From W11650 sp041844915 (GTDB lineage: Bacteria > Bacillota > Clostridia > Lachnospirales > Vallitaleaceae), in NCBI GenBank assembly GCA_041844915.1, contig JBGZBY010000087.1, positions 39,253 through 103,252 of the forward strand: a stretch of 64,000 nt of DNA. Direction: 5' to 3'. The translations under genes were made by a program, and so were the position numbers. The notes beneath the pieces are model-generated. The model was given only the letters and a program-made list of their open reading frames with translations. It ran no database searches and was not told the origin of the DNA. Position 1 is the first letter of the stretch, and each line of letters opens with the position of its first letter. Positions 18,090 through 24,763 of this stretch are shown here, piece by piece.

Positions 18090-18395
18090 ATGAAAGCCGA
18101 ACTATATATAAATAAAGCATCTATGCAAATAAAAAAAGGTGATATAGAGGGTGCTGTTTGTAGTATGAAAAAGGTTATTGAATTGAATGATGATGAAGTT
18201 TCAAATGTTCAAGCTCATTGCTTTTTAGGTGAATATTATTTTGTGAACCAAAACTATATTCTCGCTAAAGAACATTTAGATTATATTATGGAGCAACAGG
18301 AAAAATTGGAAAATGAATATGATGATTTGTTGAATGATGAAATTATAAATGCGAATGTTTTGATAGAACTACTTGAAAAATATTCTTTGGAATAA
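18090..18395 (+). CDS. Small acidic TPR-like protein, immunity-gene-like (101 aa)
   Basis: A 101-residue acidic cytosolic protein made of helix pairs: residues 3-34 (AELYINKASMQIKKGDIEGA) and 40-75 (QAHCFLGEYYFVNQNYILAK) look like two tetratricopeptide-type repeats, ending in a further helix NANVLIELLEKYS. AGGAAAGGA precedes ATG 18090. It shares no operon with a larger gene: a spacer containing a 45-bp repeat and a 19-bp palindrome follows, then another small acidic gene. Small acidic helical proteins in repeat-separated arrays are typical of orphan immunity genes of polymorphic toxin loci, but no toxin gene lies in the window, so this role is inference. Confidence 0.65.
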   Translation: MKAELYINKASMQIKKGDIEGAVCSMKKVIELNDDEVSNVQAHCFLGEYYFVNQNYILAKEHLDYIMEQQEKLENEYDDLLNDEIINANVLIELLEKYSLE

Positions 18396-18405
18396 TAGAT
18401 TTGCT

Positions 18406-18450
18406 GACAAATTCCAGTTTATCGGGATTGGTAAATTAGAAGTTATAGGG
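18406..18450 (+). repeat. 45-bp direct repeat, copy A
   Basis: GACAAATTCCAGTTTATCGG onward; copy B at 19096-19140 matches at 40 of 45 positions. Each copy starts within about 15 bases of a small gene's stop codon and is followed by a palindromic segment. Confidence 0.85.
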
Positions 18451-18485
18451 AAGTGCCTCGCAAGCATTGCTATACATCCCAATTT

Positions 18486-18567
18486 TGTCATCCCTTTTGG
18501 AAGGCGCGTCGAAACTTGCTCCCTACGGTCGCTTCGAACAGTCGACGACCTTCCAAAAGGGATGACA
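18486..18567. repeat. REP-like palindrome with 19-bp arms
   Basis: Arms 18486-18504 (TGTCATCCCTTTTGGAAGG) and 18549-18567 are exact complements, around a 44-bp centre with GCTCCCTACGGTCGCTTCG. A related structure with a CGGTCGC centre lies at 19170-19229. Two overlapping open frames here are by-products of the palindrome. Confidence 0.8.
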
Positions 18568-18768
18568 GGACTCGGGGAGCAGACAGTGCTGTGATGGTGA
18601 TTTTATCTGAATGGCTGTTGGGGTGGGTTTGCCTTGACGACTGATTTGCCAGCGCCGAGAGGTGGAAATGCCGCAGGCATTTGCTTCGAGCCTAGCACAT
18701 TTCCTGCAACTCCCAGTTTGTAAAACTGTTCTGTAAAGAAAAATTAGAAGTTAGTAAGGAGAATAAAA

Positions 18769-19095
18769 ATGAAAGAATTTGACCAAAATTACAAACTCTT
18801 GGACGAAATGTACCAAGACGAATATTACCCTGACTTTTTGGTAGACAAGGTGAAAGGCGAACTACAAAAAGTAATTTGTTTATTGGAGAAAGGTGAGAAA
18901 AATACAGAGATTATTCAAGAAAAGCTGGATGAAGCAGTATGTGCCATCAATGATTTACAGGAAGAATTTGATGAGAATGATAGTGAAATTGAAACAGTTG
19001 CTCGTGATTGCATCGGAGTAACTGTTGAGTATATTCTAAAATGGTTTGGTATTGATATTGATACTGAAGAAGCGATAAGGGAAAGAGATTGGTAA
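18769..19095 (+). CDS. DUF5713 family protein (108 aa)
   Basis: A 108-residue, strongly acidic, all-helical cytosolic protein. The opening KEFDQNYKLLDEMYQDEYYPDFLVDKVK, the centre (CAINDLQEEFDENDSEIETV) and the ending TVEYILKWFGIDIDTEEAIRERDW agree with what I know of DUF5713, a family of unknown function found as isolated small genes near polymorphic-toxin or immunity clusters. GTAAGGAG precedes ATG 18769 by about 8 bases. It lies in the same repeat-bounded patch as the TPR-like gene. An immunity role is plausible but rests on size, charge and setting only. Confidence 0.7.
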   Translation: MKEFDQNYKLLDEMYQDEYYPDFLVDKVKGELQKVICLLEKGEKNTEIIQEKLDEAVCAINDLQEEFDENDSEIETVARDCIGVTVEYILKWFGIDIDTEEAIRERDW

Positions 19096-19140
19096 GACAA
19101 ATCCCAGTTTATCGGGATTGGTAACTTAGAAACTACAGGG
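19096..19140 (+). repeat. 45-bp direct repeat, copy B
   Basis: GACAAATCCCAGTTTATCGG onward; 40 of 45 positions match copy A at 18406-18450. It begins inside the last few bases around the DUF5713 stop codon. Confidence 0.85.
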
Positions 19141-19169
19141 TCGTGCTGCGCACTTGTGATTTTGTTGGT

Positions 19170-19229
19170 GAAGCGCCGGAAAAGGAATATGCCCGCTGCG
19201 CGGTCGCATTCCTTTTCCTTGCGCGCTTC
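19170..19229. repeat. REP-like palindrome
   Basis: Inner arms GGAAAAGGAAT (19078+100, i.e. 19178-19188) and ATTCCTTTTCC (19208-19218), outer arms GAAGCGC (19170-19176) and GCGCTTC (19223-19229), around a GC-rich centre containing CGCTGCGCGGTCGC. Confidence 0.75.
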
Positions 19230-19402
19230 AAAATTTTATTTTTTTTGACTGGATATTTAGGATGCTTTGGGCTATAATAAGTAAGGCTTTGTTTTTTAGG
19301 GCGGATTTTTTCGTTTTAGAGAAAAGAGAGGAAGCGGCTTGCAGAAGTCGCCTTTTACCGGCGCGAGGGAAGCGCAGATTAAACACCAGTGAGGAAAATG
19401 AT

Positions 19403-20350
19403 ATGAATGGATATGGGCATGCCCACGGCAAGGTGATCTTGATGGGAGAGCATTCCGTTGTTTACGGTTACCCGGCGATTGCGCTGCCGTTTATGGAGGC
19501 GGCAATTCAAGGAGAGGTCAGAGAGCATTTTGGCGAGATATGGCTGGAATCCGATTTTTATACAGGCTATTTAAGCGAGGCTCCGGAGGAAAGGGCGCAT
19601 CTAATCACTGCGATATATGCCACTTTGGAGTATTTAAAAAAAGAAAAGAAAAATTTGAAGATTATTATTACCAGCGACCTGCCGGCCAGCCGAGGATTGG
19701 GATCTTCGGCGGCAGTGGCGGTCGCTGTTATTCGTGCGTTGTTTCAATACTTTGGCAGGGAGATTACCGATGAGGAGCTGATTTATTTGGCGCATCAGGC
19801 GGAAAAAATTGCCCATGGCAATCCCAGCGGGATTGATGTGCTTACGACTGCTTTTGAGCAGCCGATCTGGTTTCGCAAGTCAACGGAAAAAAAAGGAACC
19901 AGAGAAATCAAATCTCTGCATGTTTCGCTGCCGGCATATCTGATTGTGGCGGACACGGAAATTTACGGTCAGACGAAGGAAGCGGTCGAGATTATTGCCA
20001 AGGGACTGCAAAAAAGACCGGAGGAAACAAGGAAGCTGTTGCAGGAACTGGGAACTTTCGCGATAGCGGCGGAAAAGGAAATTAAAGGAAAAAATTGCCG
20101 CAGGCTGGGAGAATTAATGACCGGCGCCCATCAGAGGCTGCAAAAGTTGGGCGTCAGCCATCCGTTGCTGGATCATTTGGTGGATGAGGCTCTGCGTTTG
20201 GGGGCTTTGGGCGCCAAGCTGACCGGAGGCGGTCTGGGAGGCTGTATGATCTGTTTGACGCAGGATAGGGAAAGTGCCGGTGTTATAGTGGAAAGGCTTA
20301 AGCAGGAGGGAGCAAAAAATACATGGATTTATCCTATGAGCGGCAAATAA
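19403..20350 (+). CDS. mvk: Mevalonate kinase
   Basis: GHMP kinase phosphorylating mevalonate in isoprenoid precursor synthesis. ATG 19403 is chosen: GAGGA lies 7 bases upstream and the protein then opens MNGYGHAHGKVILMGEHSVV, the expected N-terminus. The frame stays open back to 19262, but that part is unlike any family member and a TATAAT box lies inside it (19273-19278). The ATP-binding motif 2 PASRGLGSSAAVAVA lies near residues 92-107, and KLTGGGLGGCMICL (motif 3) near the end. At 315 residues it fits bacterial MvaK1. It overlaps the decarboxylase gene by 28 bases, and the three mevalonate genes clearly form one operon. Confidence 0.93.
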   Translation: MNGYGHAHGKVILMGEHSVVYGYPAIALPFMEAAIQGEVREHFGEIWLESDFYTGYLSEAPEERAHLITAIYATLEYLKKEKKNLKIIITSDLPASRGLGSSAAVAVAVIRALFQYFGREITDEELIYLAHQAEKIAHGNPSGIDVLTTAFEQPIWFRKSTEKKGTREIKSLHVSLPAYLIVADTEIYGQTKEAVEIIAKGLQKRPEETRKLLQELGTFAIAAEKEIKGKNCRRLGELMTGAHQRLQKLGVSHPLLDHLVDEALRLGALGAKLTGGGLGGCMICLTQDRESAGVIVERLKQEGAKNTWIYPMSGK

Positions 20351-21330
20351 AAAGCTATGCCAGAGCAGGCGCAAATATCGCTCTGGTAAAGTATTGGGGG
20401 AAAAAGCAGGAAGCCTTAAAGCTCCCCTATAACAGCAGTCTTTCTATGACCTTGGACAATTTATATACCGATACGGGAATGTGTTTTCATTCGGGTGAAA
20501 AGGATATATTTTATTTGAATGGGAAAAGGCAGGCAGAAGAGGAAACGGAGAAGGTCGGTGTTTTTTTGGAGATGTTTCGGCAGCTGAGCGGTAAGAGGGA
20601 CAGAGTCTTTATCAGCAGCTATAACAGTTTTCCAACGGCAGCGGGTCTAGCCTCGTCCGCCTCCGGTTATGCAGCGATGGCGGCGGCGGCAAAGCAGCTG
20701 TATCATTTGGATATTGAGGACAAAGACTTGTCCAGACTTGCCAGACGAGGCTCCGGCTCGGCCTGTCGCAGTTTGTTTGGAGGCTTTGTCATGTGGCATG
20801 CTGGTACAGATGATGAAAGCAGCTATGCTGAGCCTTTAGCCGAAGCGGAAGAATATGCAATGCTGATACTTTTGCTGAATAGCGAGAAGAAAGCGAAGCC
20901 TTCGACGGCGGGGATGAAGGAAGTAGTAGAGCATTCGGCATATTATCCGGCGTGGGTTGAGCAGGCGGCGGCAGATTTTCGGGAAATGAAGGCGGCAATT
21001 CTGGCTAAGGATTTTAGCCGGATAGGGCAGATTGCCGAAGCAAATTGCTTGAAAATGCATGCCACTACATGGGGGAGCGACCGTCCCTTTACTTACTTGC
21101 AGCCGGCAAGTCTGGAAGCGATGGAGATTGTGCGCCGGTTTCGGCGGCAGGGAACAGAGATTTATTTTACCATTGATGCCGGCCCCAATATCAAGGTCTT
21201 TTGTCGGCGAAAGACGCTGCCGGAGGTGATGCGGCAAATGAGTAAATACTATGAAAAGGACAGAATGTTTCCGGCTTATGCGGGCAAGGGATATCAGCTA
21301 AAGGAGTGTGAAGGCTTTGATCAGCGTTAG
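20323..21330 (+). CDS. mvaD: Diphosphomevalonate decarboxylase
   Basis: Converts mevalonate 5-diphosphate to isopentenyl diphosphate with ATP. The diagnostic N-terminal segment ANIALVKYWGKKQEALKLPY (about residues 18-37) and NSSLSMTLD are present, as are the GHMP ATP loop FPTAAGLASSASGYAAMA and RRGSGSACRSLFGGFVMW. Residue count (335) is typical. ATG 20323 lies inside the mevalonate kinase gene, about 12 bases behind AGGAGGG, so translation is probably coupled. The next kinase overlaps the 3' end by 14 bases. No isopentenyl-diphosphate isomerase is found within the window. Confidence 0.94.
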   Translation: MDLSYERQIKSYARAGANIALVKYWGKKQEALKLPYNSSLSMTLDNLYTDTGMCFHSGEKDIFYLNGKRQAEEETEKVGVFLEMFRQLSGKRDRVFISSYNSFPTAAGLASSASGYAAMAAAAKQLYHLDIEDKDLSRLARRGSGSACRSLFGGFVMWHAGTDDESSYAEPLAEAEEYAMLILLLNSEKKAKPSTAGMKEVVEHSAYYPAWVEQAAADFREMKAAILAKDFSRIGQIAEANCLKMHATTWGSDRPFTYLQPASLEAMEIVRRFRRQGTEIYFTIDAGPNIKVFCRRKTLPEVMRQMSKYYEKDRMFPAYAGKGYQLKECEGFDQR

Positions 21331-22360
21331 AGTTGGAGGTAAGCTGTATTGGGGCGGCGAATATGCCGTGGTGGAAGCGGGGCATACGGCGGTGCTTATG
21401 GCGGTGAGCCGCTGCTTGGAGGCTGAGCTGGAATTTTCTGGTAGTCAGGGAAAGATAGTTTCATCATTATATCCTCATTGTCTATATTGGTCGCATATAG
21501 GCGGCAGGCTGCAAATGGAGTATCATGACGACTATCGTTTGCTGATTGGAGCAGTGGAGCTGATGAGTGAATATCTGACGGAGCAGGGGCTTGAACTAAG
21601 AGCCTTTGAGCTTAGAATTGACAGTGCCTTGCATACTTCGGGATTTCAAAAATATGGACTTGGCTCCAGCGGCGCGGTGATTGTGGCGGCGGTTCGAGGG
21701 ATCCTGCGTCTTTATCAGCAAAAGGATGAGGATTTATTGGTTTTTAAGCTGGCATGTTTGATTTTGCTGAAAGCCGGCGCTAACGGCTCAATGGGCGATG
21801 TGGCAAGCTGTGCCTACGGCGGACTGATTGCCTATACTTCCTTTGATCGGGAGCAGGTTTCAGGCTGGCTACAGGATAAGCGCCTGCTTGATATCGTTGC
21901 GGCTCAATGGAAGGGGCTGAGCATACGAAGGATTGTCAATCGGCTCGCAATGGATGTATTGGTCGGCTGGACAAAGCAGGAGGCAAGTTCCTCCCGACTG
22001 GTGCGACAGGTTGGCTTGGTCAGAGAAAGGCCGGAATACGCCGAGTTTTTAGCAGAAAGTCAGGTCGAGGTAATACGGCTTATTGCCGCCATGGAGCATG
22101 GCGATAAGGAAGACTTTAAACAGGCGGTTCGGCAGCTGCGGCAGGGTCTGCTGCGATTGGAGCGGCTTTGCGGAGCGGAGATTGAAACGGAAGGGCTGAA
22201 GGCCATGGCGGAGCTGGCAGAAAATTATGACGCGGTGGGGAAGCTCTCCGGAGCGGGCGGAGGCGATTGCGGTCTTATTTTCTTATTTGACAAAGCGCAA
22301 AAGGATAGAGTTCAGCAGGCGATGAAGGACAAAAATATTTATCCCCTTGAGCTTGAATAA
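21317..22360 (+). CDS. mvaK2: Phosphomevalonate kinase
   Basis: Third GHMP enzyme of the mevalonate route, phosphorylating mevalonate 5-phosphate. The N-terminus VRVGGKLYWGGEYAVVEAGH, the ATP loop KYGLGSSGAVIVAAVRGIL and the C-terminal KLSGAGGGDCGLIFLF mark the family. TTG 21317 is favoured because AAGGAG ends ten bases upstream; an in-frame GTG at 21308 is only one base from that site. The gene overlaps mvaD by 14 bases. A bidirectional hairpin terminator follows about 70 bases downstream. The order mvk-mvaD-mvaK2 is the common Gram-positive one. Confidence 0.92.
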   Translation: MISVRVGGKLYWGGEYAVVEAGHTAVLMAVSRCLEAELEFSGSQGKIVSSLYPHCLYWSHIGGRLQMEYHDDYRLLIGAVELMSEYLTEQGLELRAFELRIDSALHTSGFQKYGLGSSGAVIVAAVRGILRLYQQKDEDLLVFKLACLILLKAGANGSMGDVASCAYGGLIAYTSFDREQVSGWLQDKRLLDIVAAQWKGLSIRRIVNRLAMDVLVGWTKQEASSSRLVRQVGLVRERPEYAEFLAESQVEVIRLIAAMEHGDKEDFKQAVRQLRQGLLRLERLCGAEIETEGLKAMAELAENYDAVGKLSGAGGGDCGLIFLFDKAQKDRVQQAMKDKNIYPLELE

Positions 22361-22426
22361 AAGCATTTGCCGCGAAAAAGAATTGAAAAATTGAGGCGGA
22401 GCTGGCGGAAAATCAAAATAGCAAGC

Positions 22427-22480
22427 AAAAAGCAAGCGGCGACCATCCTGTGTTATGGGGGCGCCGCTTGCTTTTTATTT
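22427..22480. terminator. Bidirectional terminator between mvaK2 and pepF
   Basis: A perfect 15-bp stem (AAAAAGCAAGCGGCG at 22427-22441 with 22462-22476), preceded by A and followed by T residues, lies between convergent genes and can serve both strands. Confidence 0.85.
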
Positions 22481-22565
22481 GCGGAGGAAATGTCGCGGTC
22501 TTTGCTTGCATCGCGGTTAAGGCTTCTTGGCATGGCTTGGAATGGCAGCCAAGGCCAATCCGGAT

Positions 22566-24374
22566 TTAATTTTCCTCGATCAGCCGCTCCATTTCGTCGA
22601 TCATTCCCTCAAATACCTTAATTGCCCGCAGCATTGGCTCCTTCTGCGTAATATCGACGCCGGTATTTTTTAGGATATCCAGAGGATACTTGGAGCTTCC
22701 GGCAGATAAAAATTCGTTGGTATAGCGATCGACAGCTGTTTGTCCTTCGGTCAGGATCATGTCGGCGATTGCGACAGAGCTGATCAGACCGGTTGCATAC
22801 TGGAATACATAGTAGTTATAATAAAAATGCGGGATTCTTGCCCATTCATAGCGAATCTCGTCGTCGGAAACCACCGCGTCGCCAAAATATTTCTGATTTA
22901 ATTCATAATACATTTGACTTAGGCTCTCGGCGGTCAGCGGTTCGCCTTTTTCAGCCAGTTCGTGAGTGGCTCTCTCGTATTCGGCAAACATGGTCTGACG
23001 GAAAACGGTGCCACGGAAGCCCTCTAGGAAATGATTCATATAGGCAAGGCGCAGATTTTTGTCATCCGTATTGTCCAGCAGATAGCGAATTAGCAGATTT
23101 TCATTGCAAGTTGAAGCGATTTCGGCTAAAAAGATAGAATAGTCGTGGTTGACATAGGCCTGCTTTTCGCTGGACAGATAGGAGTGCATAGCATGTCCCA
23201 TCTCATGCGCGAGGGTAAACATATTGTTTAGGGTATTGGTATGATTGAGCAGGACATAGGGATGAACGCCGTGAACTCCCCAAGAATAAGCGCCGCTGCG
23301 CTTGCCCTTATTTTCATAAACATCCAGCCAGCGATTGGCAAAAGCGGATTTTACGACAGCGACATATTTTTCTCCCATTGGAGCAATTGACTTTAAAACA
23401 GTATCCTTAGCGTCCTCAAAGCTGATTTTGGTGTCGATATCGGGAAAGAGCGGCGTATAAATATCATACATATGCAGATCCGGCAGCTTGAGTAATTTTT
23501 TGCGCAGGCGCATATATCGATGGAAAATCGGGAGGGATTCGTTGATCGTTTGCAGGAGCTGATCGTAGATCGCAACAGGAACATTGTTAGTGAACAAGGC
23601 GGCTTCGCAGGTTGAGGAAAAGCCCCTTGCCCGCATATTCAGCAGATGGCTTTTTAAATTCATATTGTAAACAGAAGCCAAGGTATTGATATTAGCTTTA
23701 TATGCCGCGTACATCGAAGAAAACGCCGCCTGACGAACCTCACGCTTAGGATTTTCCATCATGCCGATGTAATTGCCGTGAGTTAATTCTACGGTTTCTC
23801 CATTTTCATCCACAATAGGCTGAAAGCGAATATCGGCATTGTTAAACATAGCGAAGGTATTTTCTATGCCGGAGGTAACATCTCCGGCCAAAGCCATAAG
23901 CTCCTCCTGCTCTTTGGGCAGGACATGCTTTTGTGTGCGGAAAAGATTGTCAAAGTATTGGTGATAGATCATCAGCTCCGGTTTTTCCGAATAATAACTG
24001 TCCAAGGTAGCTTTTGTCAAGGTCAGGAGCATAGGCTCTACAAAGGAAAGGCGGGATTGAATCAGAACCATTAAGGATTCCGATTTTTGAGCTAGCGCCT
24101 GCTTGGCAGAATCGGAAGTATCCTGATGCCAGCCCATTTGAGCATAGCCATAGATTTTTCCGAAATTTTCGCTTAGCGCGTCTTTTTTCTGCAAAAAAAG
24201 CAGGAGCTTTTCAGCAGAAGCAAGAAATTCCTTTTCCATAGAAACCAGCTGCTCGACGGCAGCTTCACAATCCTTATAAAGCGCTGTCCACGCTTCCTCA
24301 TTTTTTACGATATGGGAGAGATCCCATGTATGCTCCGGTGCGACCTCGGAGCGCTTTGGTAATGTTTTTGCCAT
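22566..24374 (-). CDS. pepF: Oligoendopeptidase F
   Basis: Cytosolic M3 zinc metallopeptidase that hydrolyses short peptides. The zinc motif HEMGH is intact (His390, Glu391, His394) in LAHEMGHAMHSYLS, and the downstream third-ligand region (LAEIASTCNENLL) is present. The N-terminus RSEVAPEHTWDLSHIVKNEE and the total of 602 residues are typical of PepF. ATG 24374 is preceded by GAAAGGACATT. It is transcribed in the same direction as the SLH protein gene upstream, but a 390-base gap with a hairpin separates them. It may complete the breakdown of peptides made by the surface proteases; that link is inference. Confidence 0.95.
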   Translation of the reverse strand: MAKTLPKRSEVAPEHTWDLSHIVKNEEAWTALYKDCEAAVEQLVSMEKEFLASAEKLLLFLQKKDALSENFGKIYGYAQMGWHQDTSDSAKQALAQKSESLMVLIQSRLSFVEPMLLTLTKATLDSYYSEKPELMIYHQYFDNLFRTQKHVLPKEQEELMALAGDVTSGIENTFAMFNNADIRFQPIVDENGETVELTHGNYIGMMENPKREVRQAAFSSMYAAYKANINTLASVYNMNLKSHLLNMRARGFSSTCEAALFTNNVPVAIYDQLLQTINESLPIFHRYMRLRKKLLKLPDLHMYDIYTPLFPDIDTKISFEDAKDTVLKSIAPMGEKYVAVVKSAFANRWLDVYENKGKRSGAYSWGVHGVHPYVLLNHTNTLNNMFTLAHEMGHAMHSYLSSEKQAYVNHDYSIFLAEIASTCNENLLIRYLLDNTDDKNLRLAYMNHFLEGFRGTVFRQTMFAEYERATHELAEKGEPLTAESLSQMYYELNQKYFGDAVVSDDEIRYEWARIPHFYYNYYVFQYATGLISSVAIADMILTEGQTAVDRYTNEFLSAGSSKYPLDILKNTGVDITQKEPMLRAIKVFEGMIDEMERLIEEN

Positions 24375-24681
24375 AATAATGTCCTTTCTTTCTAAGTGTT
24401 AAAGCATTTCATAAGATATTCCTATAGTATCAAATTTAAAGCAATTCGTAAAGTTTTATCCCAATAAAAGGCATAAAAGTTTTGGAATTTTCTTTTATGT
24501 TTGTTTTTTGGCTTTGGTGAAATGCGAGGCATTAATAAAATACCAATGAAATATCAATAAAAAAGGATATATCGAATTTGGATAAGAAGCTTTAACCGGA
24601 AGGAAGTTATTTTACTATTGTGAAAGATGTTTAAAGTAGGAAATTTGAGAAGTGATTTTGCTTAAATCTCAATTCTTTAAT
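24375..24681 (-). other. AT-rich spacer upstream of pepF
   Basis: No gene seen. This stretch should carry the pepF promoter; several AT-rich boxes are present on the minus strand but none matches consensus well enough to name. Confidence 0.3.
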
Positions 24682-24741
24682 GCAAAGCAGCTTGTCCGTA
24701 CCCATGCAATTTTTTTGCACAGATACGGGCAAGCTGCTTGC
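24682..24741 (-). terminator. Hairpin after the SLH protein gene
   Basis: Arms 24682-24700 and 24724-24741 (core AAGCAGCTTG/CAAGCTGCTT plus CCGTA/TACGG, one unpaired base) lie 23 bases past the stop codon of the SLH gene. The T run after it on the minus strand is weak, so it may act as a 3' stabilising hairpin. Confidence 0.55.
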
Positions 24742-24763
24742 TAGTTAAAAAGCTTATTTAAGC

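Noticed and set aside
18373..18644. Two open frames of 63-73 residues after the TPR-like gene
   Set aside because: They lie on the 45-bp repeat and the 19-bp-arm palindrome, share no codon signal, and have no ribosome binding site.
19262..19402. N-terminal extension of mevalonate kinase by 47 codons
   Set aside because: The added residues are unlike the family, a TATAAT box lies inside, and ATG 19403 has a proper SD.
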